Source: Cichorium intybus (lineage: Eukaryota > Streptophyta > Magnoliopsida > Asterales > Asteraceae). Taken from it: a stretch of 64,000 bases of DNA. Shown one piece after another: positions 51,052 through 64,000 of the stretch. Location of the stretch: positions 86,361,384-86,425,383 of the forward strand of contig CM042010.1 of NCBI GenBank assembly GCA_023525715.1, written 5' to 3'. The translations under genes were made by a program, and so were the position numbers. The notes under the pieces were generated by a model that was not told where the DNA came from, made no database searches, and worked only from the letters and a program-made list of their open reading frames with translations. Position 1 is the stretch's first letter. Each line of letters begins with the position of its first letter.

Positions 51052-52129
51052 TGACAGCACCTAGGTCGTCGCACGGTCAAAAATAATAAAAACCTCACTC
51101 TCACTAGTACAGTGGTAGTCAGGGTCGATCCACATGAGTTTCGTGGTTAAGATAGGCGATAGCTTACCAACTTTAGTGTCACGCTACAGCCGGAGGGACT
51201 AATCTTCTACTTTTCCAAAAACAATCCAAAAACATAAAACTCAAACAATTGCCAAAAATCAATTCAAGCATTAGCCAAACTAAACCAAATCAATTCCTAA
51301 ACTAAGGTTGTTTACTGAAATCAGAAAGTATGATCCAAATCCAGAAACAACAAGAACAATCCAAACACATCCAAAGCAATAACGTATAACTAAGGGTAAA
51401 ATAAGCAAACCAACATGAACTGAATGATTAACTCTATTAAACACCAATCCATAAGGTTCAAAACAGTAAACAACAAAAATAAAAAACTAAGGGTAAAATA
51501 AGCAAACCAACATGAACTGAATGATTAACTCTATTAAACACCAATCCATAAGGTTCAAAACAGTAAACAACAAAAATAAAAAGCTATAACTTTACTGCTA
51601 CCGGTTGTCACACCCAGAAACACTAAGCTAATAACTAAGAACAATTGAACTAATAATGAAATTAAATGAAGAAGCATAAAATACCACGAATGGTTGCTGA
51701 AATCCGAAACATAGAGTCAAAGAAGCCTTAAGTCCACCTTATGGGTCGTTCCTTGCCTGTTGATTTCGACCTAATGGCCTCTATTTATAGTTGTAGAAAA
51801 TTAGGATCGGCGTCGTGCAACTCTGATATCCGCGGCGCGCGTATAGCCGTATCCCCGATTTTTCATCATTTGAATTTCTTCCACTGCCTCATCGTTGACT
51901 CAGCGCGGCGCGCCCACATGCATATCCGCGGCGTGTGTGTTCAGGCGACTGATTTTTTTCTTATCTCTAATCTTCTTTTATTTTATACGCATTTAACCCC
52001 TGTTTGTAACTTTTCTTTCCAAACAAACACTGACACAAAAAGTGAGAATACCACAACATATATGATATAAAATCACCAAGAATAGGGCTCAACAACGAAT
52101 AAAATACTTGATATTAGTAGGCGTTGTCA
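51052..52129 (-). repeat. 5' LTR of the Athila-like element
   Basis: 1078 bp. Longer than its partner by an exact 97-bp tandem duplication at 51388-51484/51485-51581. Confidence 0.9.
51388..51581. repeat. 97-bp tandem duplication inside one LTR only
   Basis: Two near-identical 97-bp units beginning AACTAAGGGTAAAATAAGC. The other LTR has a single unit (about 44216-44312), so it arose after insertion. Confidence 0.88.
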
Positions 52130-52755
52130 ATAGTCGCTCAAATCGCTCAAACCTATTAGTAGTCCCCAAATCCTACTCATGCCCAATTGGTTTCTTGATG
52201 CATGTACAACAAAGATACAGAAAATTGAGATGCCATAAAAAGATATAAGACCTCCCAATAAACCACTATCTGTGTCGGCCCAGATTGCCCCTATTCTTGA
52301 TTCTTGGTATATAGGTTAACCGCTCAAACCTATTGGTAGTCCCTAAATCCTATTTATGATTAATTGGATTCTTAAAGTAGGTACGACAAATCCAAAGTTA
52401 CCAAACAACACGAAAAATCATGATGCCAAAGAAACTAAAGAGTACGTTGGCAATCTAATCATTGTATAGATCGTTTATGAGCCACGACATTATTGACCCA
52501 TTTAATGTTGTGTTTAAACATGGGATCTCAAAGCTAAGAGCATTAAAACATTTATTAGCTCAAAGGTCATTGTAGAGATGTTGAACAATGAACAACTTGA
52601 TATTAGTTATATAATGTGGTATCAGGTGTATGTACTTTAATGTTTATAATATTAAGTTTTCATGTTTTTTTACCTTTATAATATATATTGTTGTGATCCT
52701 TACATTAAGAGGGGTTATAGATGTGCTTTTATAAACCTATAAGAGATCACGTCCA
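52130..52755. repeat. Right arm of the palindrome, outer part
   Basis: It continues the inverted copy from 43861 after the Athila-like insertion, matching 40500 back to about 40062. It contains a roughly 190-bp partial duplication (52135-52330) of sequence also at 43795-43861. Confidence 0.82.
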
Positions 52756-53560
52756 CATCGTGATGGATTTTCATGAAGAAAAGTTGTTTTTTCTCGCTTC
52801 GTATTGGCAAGGGTATGATATTCTGCTACCTTCATTGTTATTTCGGATTCTTATTCATTAGGTTGTTTATGTTTAATGTTTAAATTTTGCTAGGTTACAG
52901 TGGATGCTGATTGTGATTTTCCTCCATTAACGTAAAGGCTACATTTTGGATTCCTTACAACGGTCGAAGACATTGAAAGACTACTCAATCATTAAATATG
53001 TGAAAAAGTAAGAAATTTCTTATTTCAGTATTTCGAAATGATATTTCTTTTTATAGATCTTAACAAAACACTATTGTTTATGTTTGTTTTAGGGTTGTTA
53101 GCTTGTTGCAACGTTTATAAAAAAAATTCGAGAAATCACGTTCGCGTCTAATGGCTTAGACGTTTCTCGGGGTAATTGATCTCACTACTTGCTATTATAA
53201 AAAAATAAAACTCTTATTTATATAATATTTTTGGTGCAGCCAACAATTGTCCGATTGGGAGTACGATTACTATGTTTTGAATTGGATGGATGATTTTGTG
53301 TTGTATCAATGACATGAATTTCCGAATGTAAGTACGTTGTTGATTTTTTTTTCTTTGCATTTTTTCTATTGCTCTAAACCTTCACCTTTGTTAAATAACA
53401 AATATTTTATTTTAATTTGTTTATAGAACATTTGAAAGGGCAAAAAAACCATTTTTAGGTGCGGAGTTGGACGAACACATTCAGGCATGATGACAACTTT
53501 TAAGAATAAATATCTTAAATGAAATGAAACCCTTGGTTCACGGTTAGTTGTTCTTATCAA
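52745..53560 (+). pseudogene. Decayed Ulp1-type (C48) peptidase fragment
   Basis: Exon-like pieces read HIVMDFHEEKLFFLASYWQG (52757-52815), then after intron-like gaps WEYDYYVLNWMDDFVLYQ (53249-53302), with stops between. The order fits plant Ulp1 C-terminal domains (HWVLxVIDF...LDSL, then WxCGYYVLxxM). In this copy the catalytic Cys-Gly is Tyr-Asp and the Asp segment is altered, so it is inactive. Ulp1 domains are common passengers of plant Mutator and CACTA elements, which suggests the origin of the palindrome's sequence. Confidence 0.5.
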
Positions 53561-53639
53561 AAATAGATAGTTGGTCTATATACTAGGTTAACTGCTAAAA
53601 TTAAAAGCTTGCGTTTATTTATATACAAGGTTAAATAAG

Positions 53640-53885
53640 AAAAATTGGAAAGTACAATGATATATGATAGATTTTCAAAGTACAATGCCTCAACAAGAAA
53701 TTTTCAAAGTGCAATACTATAAACATGTAGATTTTTCAAACTAAGATGCCTTAGTAATAAAACATTGAAAGTACAATACTAGATTAGGTAAACTTTTTTC
53801 CAAGCAATGCCTTGATAAGAAAAAATGAAAGTGCAATTTATAATTGGCTAGAATATTCAAAGTGCAACTCCTTAATAAGAAAAAA
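53640..53885. repeat. Degenerate AAAGTRCAATNCCTNAATAAGAAA repeats
   Basis: About eight units of 30-40 bp share AAAGTACAATGCC and AAGAAA. The reverse complement, GGCATTGTACTTT, recalls the TAGCANTGTACTTT arrays at 10.8 and 21.5 kb. Confidence 0.6.
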
Positions 53886-55982
<2,097 letters not shown>

Positions 55983-56437
55983 TGTTGGGCCATATTTATT
56001 GTTGGTTTAAGCTTTGCATTTAATCGGAACAAAATCCAAGAGTTTCTAGGCTAAATGAATATTTTATGGGCCTAATTGAGTTTTTCGGTTTGGACCGAAA
56101 TACCCTTGGTTCTTCGGTGATCATGACCGAAAAACTTGTGTTTTTCGGGTGAGCTCTCTTGGTTTTTCGGTGGGCTTTTATTGAATGGGTTTAGGGTTTT
56201 AGCTAGGGTTTTCGTAGAGTATATATAGTCTTTGTAGTCGTCATTAGTGATGGTTGGTTGCCTTGAAGTATGTGCTAAGCTAGAGAGAGAAAGTTCTTGC
56301 ATTCAAGCAATCAAGAACCTTATGTACTAGACTATATTCAATATAGTGTGCATTGAAGGTTGATAATCTCCTTGTTTCTTGTGTTTGATTGATTGATTGA
56401 TACCATTCATAGATCTAGGATTGTTTTGGGACCTACA
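55983..56437 (+). repeat. 5' LTR of the first copia element
   Basis: 455 bp from TGTTGGGCC to CCTACA, with TATATATAG (56219-56228) as TATA box. The end is fixed by the primer site TGGTATCAGAGC at 56440-56451. Confidence 0.75.
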
Positions 56438-56451
56438 ATTGGTATCAGAGC

Positions 56452-57113
56452 TTGAAAACTTAGTGTTTTTGAGTTTTTGGTATCAATCTCATCATTTCCT
56501 TTGCTTGGATCTTGGAGTTTTTGAAGATTTTGGGTGTTTTGATCTGTTTTGGACGAGTTTTTGGGCTGTTTGGGTGTTTTTGTTCTTGGTGTTCTTGGCA
56601 ATCTTCAAGTAAAAATCATCCAAAAAGCAAGTTTTTGATCCAAAAGTTCATATTTTAGCAAAAATCAGCGTTTTTGAGATCTGAAAGGGTTGTTCGGTCA
56701 TGCTCCTTAGTTGTTCGGTGGCGGCGCTGAACTGTTAGGGTTTTACGAGGTTGTTCGGTCCATTACAGGGTTGTTCGGTGAGCCCAATTAGTTGTTCGGT
56801 GCAACTAGGGTTTTAAGGTTTTTCGGTCAGAGGATTTTGCCCAGGTTTTTCGGTGTACCTGTTTCTCGCCCCAGTTCTTGGGTGAAGTATTTTTCGGTGT
56901 AATCTCAAGGTTTTTCGGTCCAGGTTCTTGAGCTACACTGAAAAAAATTTCGAAGGACTGAGTCAAATTTTTGTTTTTTGGCAGAAATTTTTTTTGGGGG
57001 TTTTCGACCATTTTTTCTAACATTTCGGTCTCGTTTTCAGTTCAAGTTCTGTTGACTTAGTGTTTTTCAGTTGACTTGTTAGTTGACTTTTGGCGTATTT
57101 CAGTTCATTTTCA
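56452..57113 (+). other. Leader of the first copia element
   Basis: Non-coding, with about nine GTTTTTCGGT/GTTGTTCGGT repeats at 56690-56930, which also occur in the LTR near 56085-56180. Confidence 0.6.
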
Positions 57114-60100
57114 ATGGATTTGACTACTACCAATTTGCATTCCGATCTCGATACCGTGATGGGTACTGTTACTCGTATTCCCAGACTGTTAAATGCTGAA
57201 GGCTTTGATGAATGAAAATTTAGATTTGAGAAATATGTAAAAATGAAGGACAATAAAATATGGAGAAGCATTGTGAGAGGTCCGGTTATAATAACAAATA
57301 CACTTGAAGATGGTACGGTGAGTATAAAGTCTCAGGAAGAATACTAGGATGAAGATTTCGAATTAACTAAAGTTGATGATAGTGCCCTCGCTACTCTCAC
57401 GATGGCTCTGTCTCCTGATATCGCTCAAGGATTCAGGGAATACAAATCTGCCAAAGCTTTATGGGAAACACTGATTAAGGTTTATGAAGGCAACGAGGAC
57501 ATGAGACAAAGCAGACAGGATCTGCTTAGACAAAGATTTAATATGTTTAATCATGTTCTCTGGGAGACACTTGAATTCAGTTGCAACGCTTTATCACTCT
57601 CAACACTAAGTTGAGTACCGCTGGAATAGTGCTGGCGAAATCTGAAATCAACACGAAGCTGCTGAACTCTCTTCCAAGAAATTGGGATATGCATGTGGCC
57701 GTGATCAAGAAGACGAAGGATCTGAATAGTTTGTCCCTCTCTGAAACTTTGGCTGTCATCAAAGCATGTGATATGGATGACAAACAACGAGAGATAAACC
57801 ATGTCAGTTCTTATCAATCTGCCAACTTAGGTGTTTCTTCAAACAGTGCTTTTTCTGCTTTGCCTGCTCAAGCTCCAGTTTATCAAGCCTCTTCCTCTTC
57901 CAGCAAGCTGATGGTATCTCCACGCCCCTCAGTTCGTGTTACTCTAGCTCCAACTCTTCCCAAAAGAACTAAAAAAAATTTAAACATGATGGCTGGTCTC
58001 CTAAATTGCTACAATGCCCTCATGGCTGATGAATTCACCTATGATTTCTGGAGATCTTGACCAAGTTAATCCTGATGATATTGAAGAGATGGACATCTAC
58101 TGGCATATCGCTATGGCGGTATTTAGGGCAAAGAAGTTCACACAAAGGACAGGCAGAAAAAATTGGGCTGCCAACAATGGAGACAGGAAGGTGGGTTTCA
58201 GCAAAGCAAATCTCCGATGTTTCAACTGTAACGAGCCTGGTCACTTTGCTCGTGAATGTACTAAGCACATAATGGAGAATGTTGAGAGAAATCTAGTTCC
58301 TGTCGGAAACAATCACGATGCTGCTCCCCAGAACAATGAAAGAGCAATGGTGGCACAACAATTTCCTTGGGATGATCAGATGCAAGCTTTGAACTTAATT
58401 GAAGGTGGTGGAGCACACTTGGCGCAGATTGAAGGAAACATGGATGCTGATGCTGCAGAAGAACAAATGATGGATCTACAATTTGCTTTCATGGTTTCTA
58501 CTACTTCTGCTTCTACCACTGCCAAAATTGAGGTTAGTGAAGTTTCTTGCTCTTCTCAATCTTGCATTAATATAATTGCAAAGTATCGTGAACATAATGA
58601 TCGTCTTATTAAAGAAGTGTTTAACCTTACAAATGATGTCTATAATGCTAAAAAGAAACTGAAACCTTTACAAGAAAAACTTGATGCTAAAACGTCTGAT
58701 TTTAAGAAAGTTCAAGAGGAATGGAGTACTGTAAGCACTCGATATCGTTGTGCAAAAGAATCAATTGCTAAATTAACTGCTGATCTTGACGCATTGAAAG
58801 AAAATTTCAATGATGCTGAATTTAATTTCAAAAAATTTGATGTGTCAAGCGAAGTAGTTGAGTCTATAATTGAACATCAAACTAAATGGGCCAGTAAACA
58901 GGTGAAGGAAATGGGTATAGATCTGTCCCACATCCTTTTAACAATAATTTTACTCCATCTCTTGAAACCAAAGAGTCTGAGGAATGTTATCTCTCGAATT
59001 TCATCAAAAAGAATCAATCTGGCACCGCTGAGAGTAATAAACCGAACTCTACTGATGCTTCTACCTCATGTGCAGATAATTTGAAAGAGAAAGATGAGAA
59101 GAAGAAAGACAAGAGTACTTTTGATTCTGTTAAAACTTGTTCTAAGACTAATTATTCTAATTCGCCTGCTTTGAATTCGTCTGTTAAACAAACTGCTAAA
59201 ATTGTTAGACCTTTTAAAATTCGTAATGATGTTAATTTTCAAAATTTCAGGTTTAAAAATTCTGATAAATGTTCTGTGTCATGCTTGTGTGTGTGGAAAT
59301 GCATTGAATATATCTGGACCTGGACAAACATCTACTGCCCCTGTTAAAAGACAAACTTGTTTTAACTATGGAATCGCTGGTCACATTGCCCCTATTAAAA
59401 GACAAACTTGTTTTAACTATGGAATCGCTGGTCACACTGCCAGAAATTGTCCACGATATTTGTATGCGCATCAACATGAACAATTTTGGCAGAACGTGCC
59501 AAGGGGGAGATCTTATAAAAGAAAACCCTCGAGGTCACGTTCTCGGAATAAGAATTGGAATGATGTGAAAGCCAAGAATCAAACTGCCCAAAACAAAATG
59601 ACAGTTTCAAGAAATGACTGTGCCTTACCAAACTTTGTAAGATCAAAGTCATCTAAAGAATCTACTTCAAATAGCAGTTCTGATTCCAAATCTGATGCTA
59701 AAGTTCCCATCGGGTCCAAGGATAAGAGACTTAAATCAAATTATAGATGGGTTCCCAAAGGCAGCATTCCAAAATCAACTGTAAATTCCCTATTAACTGA
59801 CAATCATGATATGAGTTTAGAATCTGTAAAATACATCGATAGTTTGGGTCAACCCAGTTTCCGAATGGACTGGGTTCGTAAATTTAATTAATCCCGAAAC
59901 TTGTGCATGAACAGCTGTGGAGGAATATCAGCAGACCCTGGTATGTTGATAGCGGTTGTTCCAGGCACGCACATGACAGGCGACATGTCCCAATTACATG
60001 ACGTTGAAAATTTTAATGGTGGATATGTTTGATTTGCGGGTGGTGAAAAGGGAAAGATCACATAGAAAAGGATTGTTTCCAATGGCGAGTTGAAATTTGA

Positions 60101-60771
60101 GAACGTAAACTTTGTTCCTAAGCTCAAGCACAATCCGCTGAGCGTTTCTCAAATATGTGACAAAGGTTTTTCAACCCACTTCATGAAGAAGGAATGTCTG
60201 ATATTGAAACCTGGTGTTTTCATTCCTGAAGAATGGATTCTTGTCAGATCCGAACGAAAGAGCAATGCTTATATCATTGACATGAATCACAACACTCCTG
60301 AAAACGTCACTTGCTTATTCTTAAAAGCTTCTGAACAGAGTGCCATGCTATGGCATCGACGTCTTGGTCACGCCAACATGAAGAATTTGAATCGTCTTGC
60401 GAAAAATGAACTTGTACAGGAGCTTCCCATCAAAGACTTCATCACATTTGAAAAATGTGTTGCCTGTGCTCAAGGCAAACATCATCGGAAGCCACATCAG
60501 CCCAAATTGGCCAACTCCATTGACTCGCTCCTTCAACTGATTCACATGGATCTAGATCTATTTGGTCCAGTCAACGTTCTCAGTATTAATAAAAGCTCTT
60601 ATTGTTTAGTTATAACTGATGATTACTCACGTTTTACTTGGGTTTTCTTTTTGAAGAAATAGAGTGAAACTACTGAGTTGGTCAAGAGATTCGTCACCTT
60701 AATAGAGAATCAAACGAATCAGAAAGTGAAGGCAATTCGATGCGACAATGGGACTGAATTCAAGAACGCGG
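57114..60771 (+). pseudogene. Copia gag-protease-integrase polyprotein, broken and truncated
   Basis: Gag starts MDLTTTNLHSDLD at 57114. TGA (57213 region) and TAG (57345 region) stand at expected Trp codons, and a shift near 57580 follows. A copia-type gag domain (57400-57800) leads to the zinc knuckle CFNCNEPGHFAREC (58218-58259). A coiled-coil Lys/Glu segment and a second, duplicated CFNYGIAGH knuckle (59340-59441) follow. Protease: WYVDSGCSRH near 59945, shifted by a 4-nt GCAC duplication before MTGDM. Integrase: WHRRLGHANM and CVACAQGKHH form the HHCC zinc site (60350-60480), then the core with HMDLD, an in-frame TAG at 60661, and RCDNGTEF. Truncated before the catalytic Glu; reverse transcriptase is not in the window. 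Confidence 0.9.
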
Positions 60772-61538
60772 TGTTGGATTAGGTGTCTAAGCCATGACTT
60801 ATTATTGTATTTATCTTATGAATAAAAGCAAAGTCCATTTGGGTTGCCCTCATAGCTGGGGAACAGATGTACAGTTCAGTAGAGAGAAAGATTGATTTAT
60901 TAAGGGTTTAATAAATCAATAGAATATATACAGATGGCTTATTAATATATTTAGGTGTTAATATATTAATTAGAAACTATATTAATTAATTGAGATTTAA
61001 TCCAGAATTAATTGGATTTAATTTAGTGATTAAATTAATTAATTAAAGTGTAGGGGCTGACTTGTAGTTATTCAATTGTTGGATAACTGACAAGAGATAA
61101 GCCAGGGGCCAAAAGTGGCGCCACCCTGGAGACCTCTCTAGGGTTTGGCGAAAACCCTTCTAGGGTTTTAGAAGCCTGGTCCAAGTGACTTGCAGGCTTG
61201 CCCACTTAGGAGGCTCCTTAGGGTTTCAGGTGTAGCCTGTGGAGGCTATATAAGGAACCCCCTGGCACCTCCAAAATCATGCCATCTCCATCTCTCCTCT
61301 ACTCTGCTGGATTGTCTTCTCCTTGCTTGGGTGTGACTTGCATTTGAGGCAGGATCTCTTTGCTGCTTGCTTGAAGGATCATAAGATCAAAGGTTGGTTT
61401 TCTTAATTCTTCTTTAGAATTGAATTGCATCCTTTAGGTTTTTAGTTCTAATCTTCGTAGAAGAAAACATAGATCATATTAGGGTTGCATGTGAACCATA
61501 GGAATTTTTGTGTTCATTGTTTGCATAGAAACCCTTCA
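60772..61538 (+). repeat. 5' LTR of the second copia element
   Basis: 767 bp from TGTTGGATTAGG to CCCTTCA. TATA box TATATAA at 61247-61253. The primer site TGGTATCAGAGC at 61540-61551 fixes the end. Confidence 0.82.
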
Positions 61539-61551
61539 GTGGTATCAGAGC

Positions 61552-62797
61552 TAGCTTGTTTTCTTGTGAATTGATTTGAACTGTTTTATGCCTTGAAGTA
61601 TTTTGTGAAAATACTTCCTTGGGAGGCATGGAAGTCGACGGCTTGGCTAGGGTTTCCTAACCCTAGCCGCCAAGCCCTATTGGTCCCCCTTGATTGCTTG
61701 ATTTACTTGCCATATTTGTGTGTTGTTATTTTTGGTAACAAGATCAATTAAAATAACTTGAACCCTCCTGATTGGCTTGTTAATTTCGTGAATCACAAGG
61801 ACCAATACAGATAAAATTAATTTGATTAATTTGGTAATCTGTAACCTAGATTTAATTAGTTTAATTAATTGATTAATTAAAAGACCAATTAAATCAGTTT
61901 AAAGAATTAATTAAAAATTTCAAAAAAATTAGAATAAATTTGCGAAAATTTAGATAAATTAATTCTAAAATATTTTAATAAGATTAAAATATATCTTTTA
62001 TATATTTATGATTAAAAGTTAATTTAATATATATAAGAAATTGGTTAGTCTACCGTTAGTAGGCCTCATTCACAAACCTGTCCTATAAAGAGGGTATAAG
62101 GCGACTGACTATAAAATGTTAGTCTAATGGGTATCTACTCTTACCCACCGCTCTCCTGGTCAGTCGAGTGTCGTTAGCCGAACGGGTATGATAGAACCGC
62201 TAAGCCTCTTAAAAGTATAATGCTTTAATTAGAACCCTAAAACAAATCCCAATCTAGTTACTTTAAGTTAAAAAATGTGAATTTGTGCTAATCCATGAAA
62301 TTGCACATTGCACCTTGTGGAACGTTGGTGGAGCGTGTGTGGTTTACCGGCACGCCAATTGGGGTTCATAAAGAGTTGCAATGGGTTTCTTGATTTTTTC
62401 ATTATTAACGGAGCATGTGTGGATTACCGGCACGTTAATTAGGGATGACGATTGACTTCAAGAGTACCAAGCAATTTGCATGGTTATTCACACCCGGTTT
62501 GTGATCCTCGGTATCCCAGTTACAAACAGCGGGGAATTCCCGAGATTAAAACATGCTATCGAACAGTTCGGTAAATCTCAATGAAACTAGGAATTCCGTT
62601 ATAATATGATTATGTTTCCGCGGTGGAATTGGCTGAATCGTCATTCGCCTACCTTATAAAATTTACAATATTGATTACGGCATCCCTTTTCGGTATTGTA
62701 GATTGTTATTGTAGGATCCTAGCCTTATATTTATTCTTGGGTGAATATAAGGATTATTATTATTATGTCTAATTAAAACTACCTTCTTCTTGTTCAG
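61552..62797 (+). other. Leader of the second copia element
   Basis: 1.2 kb without a coding frame. It contains a strong hairpin (61640-61654 with 61659-61676) and paired GGAGCGTGTGTGG/GGAGCATGTGTGG blocks at 62332 and 62410, each followed by TTACCGGCACG. Confidence 0.6.
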
Positions 62798-63950
62798 ATG
62801 TCTTCTGACCAATCCGTTCCCCACTCAAATCCCGGTAATGTCACTTCGATTATGTCATTATGCTCTAAGGTGACGTTGGACGGCACTAACTATAATGACT
62901 GGATCCGCAACATCAAGATGGATCTAAGGCTTGAACATAAAGAGTATGTTCTGGAAACCAAGCTGGTTGATGTGGACACTGAAACCGCTACTCCCGAGGA
63001 AATCGCTGCGTATACTAAACACTCTGATGATGCAACCAAAGTGGCTTGCATCATGATCGCTACTATGAACCCTGAACTGAAGCGTATCTATGGGGACTAT
63101 TGGCCTTACGAGATGTACAAAGAGCTCACAGAAAGGTTCCGCAAGTAAGAGCGCATCGAAATGCGTGAGGTTGTAAAAGCTTTCACTAACAGCAAGCCCA
63201 AGGAGGGCGAGTCCATCTGTGCACATGTGCAGAGGATGCATGGTTATGTGGAAAGGCTTAGAAAGCTGGAAATGCCTGTCCATGAGGATTTAGCAGTTGA
63301 CATAGTGCTAAACTCCTTGCCCAGTTCTTATGACCAGTTCACACTGGCGTATCATTTGAACAACAACCAGGCAAACCTAGCTGAGTTACACCGCATGCTT
63401 CGTACGGCTGAGGACAGGATGAAGGGAAAGGATGTGCTCCCTGTCAACCCGCCTCTCCTGGCTATTGGCTCTGGAAAATGAAAGAAACGGAAAGGCCATC
63501 CTAAGCAGAACTGGAGGGAAAAGACTCATGTCGGGTCATCTAGCGGTGCCCCGAAAGGTAAGTCTTCCAGAATTCCACATGTTCGGGACCCCAAAGAGGC
63601 CGACTGCTTTTACTGCAAGCAAAAGGGTCATTGGAAGAGGAGCTGCCCAACGTATCTGCAGGACATCAAGGACGGTAAAGTGAAACCGTCACAGGCAGGT
63701 ACGTATTCTATATATAATAACTCATCTTTTTCCCGTTCTTGGGTCCTTGATACAGGAGGTGGTTTTCATATCTGTTCTGATTTACAGGGCCTAGAGGAAA
63801 GTAGGGAGCTAGAGCATGGCAGACTGAACCTGGTCATGAATAGGCGAACGTCACATGTTACCAAGATCGGTGTTTATGGACTGATGCTGAGTAGTGGAGT
63901 TAGATTAGATTTACATAATTGTTGCTATGCGCCTGATATGGCAAAGAACT
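62798..63950 (+). pseudogene. Copia gag-protease of the second element, broken
   Basis: Gag starts MSSDQSVPHSNPG and shows the copia gag domain with DGTNYNDWIRNIKMDL. It stops at TAA 63146-63148, continues in frame (RIEMREVVKAF), and meets TGA at 63479-63481. The zinc knuckle CFYCKQKGHWKRSCP lies at 63605-63650. Protease begins SWVLDTGGGFHICSDL (63740-63790), with the DTG catalytic triplet present, and runs to about DMAKNY. Beyond that the expected sequence is replaced. Confidence 0.85.
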
Positions 63951-64000
63951 ATGCAGTTATCGCGGTCAAAACTGTAATCGCGGTAACCAGCCGCTATTTA
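63951..64000. other. Possible insertion junction at window edge
   Basis: Homology to copia protease ends and a sequence with repeated ATCGCGGT motifs begins. Too short to classify. Confidence 0.4.

Larger units (their letters stand above)
43862..52129 (-). mobile_element. Athila-like Ty3/gypsy retrotransposon (minus), pol deleted
   Basis: Direct repeats 43862-44860 and 51052-52129 begin TGACA and end TGTCA. The flanks GTAGT and ATAGT are an imperfect 5-bp target duplication, and the host palindrome arm resumes at 52130. The interior runs on the minus strand: Asp-tRNA primer site, gag, degenerate protease, a gap where RT, RNase H and integrase should be, an Athila ORF-1-type protein, then a purine tract next to the 3' LTR. 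An intact Athila is about 10-12 kb; this one is 8.3 kb and cannot be autonomous. Confidence 0.85.
55983..60771 (+). mobile_element. Ty1-copia retrotransposon, 5' part
   Basis: 5' LTR, initiator-Met primer site, gag, protease and the first half of integrase are present in plus orientation. It is then cut by a second copia element at 60772, so the rest and the 3' LTR lie beyond the window. Multiple stops show it is dead. Confidence 0.88.
60772..64000 (+). mobile_element. Second Ty1-copia retrotransposon nested in the first
   Basis: The LTR begins inside the first element's integrase (left flank CGCGG). LTR, primer site, a long leader, gag and the start of protease follow. Protease similarity stops near 63950, where unrelated sequence begins. 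The other end is beyond the window. Confidence 0.85.

Overview
The window is nuclear DNA of a eudicot plant. Plant-type introns, (AT)n microsatellites, plant LTR-retrotransposon lineages, an RPA-carrying Helitron, RWP-RK and LRR receptor-like protein genes all point that way. The repeat types resemble those common in Asteraceae, but that is only an impression. I find no clearly intact host gene. It is a transposon nest with nested insertions and several decayed host genes.

Layout. 1-7584: a young, Ty3/gypsy-type LTR element. Its 5' LTR is cut by the window edge and the 3' LTR is complete. It has a PBS and a PPT, but no recognisable reverse transcriptase or integrase. Its internal region carries, in antisense, a whole RWP-RK (RKD-like) transcription factor gene with introns and its own TATA-like promoter, broken by one in-frame stop. 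7585-12000: microsatellite, a gene-like 5' fragment, a 219-bp tandem duplication and AT-rich tandem arrays. About 12018-20098: a Helitron with a five-exon RPA-like gene and a multi-exon Rep/helicase gene. The latter has a triplicated exon, a 1-nt shift and one TGA upstream of an otherwise intact 994-codon Rep-helicase ORF. 22977-28348: a solo LTR (TSD GATTA) containing two nested DNA elements, one a hAT-type with an exact 8-bp TSD. 28569-29727: a second solo LTR (TSD TAATG). 29745-32070: a decayed hAT (ZMYM1/TTF-type) transposase split by a Tourist-like MITE.

33604-36893 is a receptor-like protein gene broken by about seven lesions. A truncated paralogue of its C-terminus lies at 39722-40060. 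From about 40070 comes a multi-kilobase palindrome (12-nt loop at 42151-42162). Its right arm is split at 43861/52130 by an Athila-like element with deleted pol, and a decayed Ulp1-type protease follows it. From 55983 a Ty1-copia element interrupts a gene-like fragment and is itself interrupted at 60772 by a second Ty1-copia element. That second element is broken by something near 63951 and runs off the window.

The most unusual pieces are the RWP-RK gene held antisense in a young LTR element, the phase-symmetric exon triplication in the Helitron Rep gene, and the palindrome with its nested Athila insertion. Many stops in former coding regions fit C-to-T or G-to-A change (CAA/CGA to TAA/TGA, TGG to TGA/TAG), as expected for methylated silenced DNA. 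That mechanism is inference.
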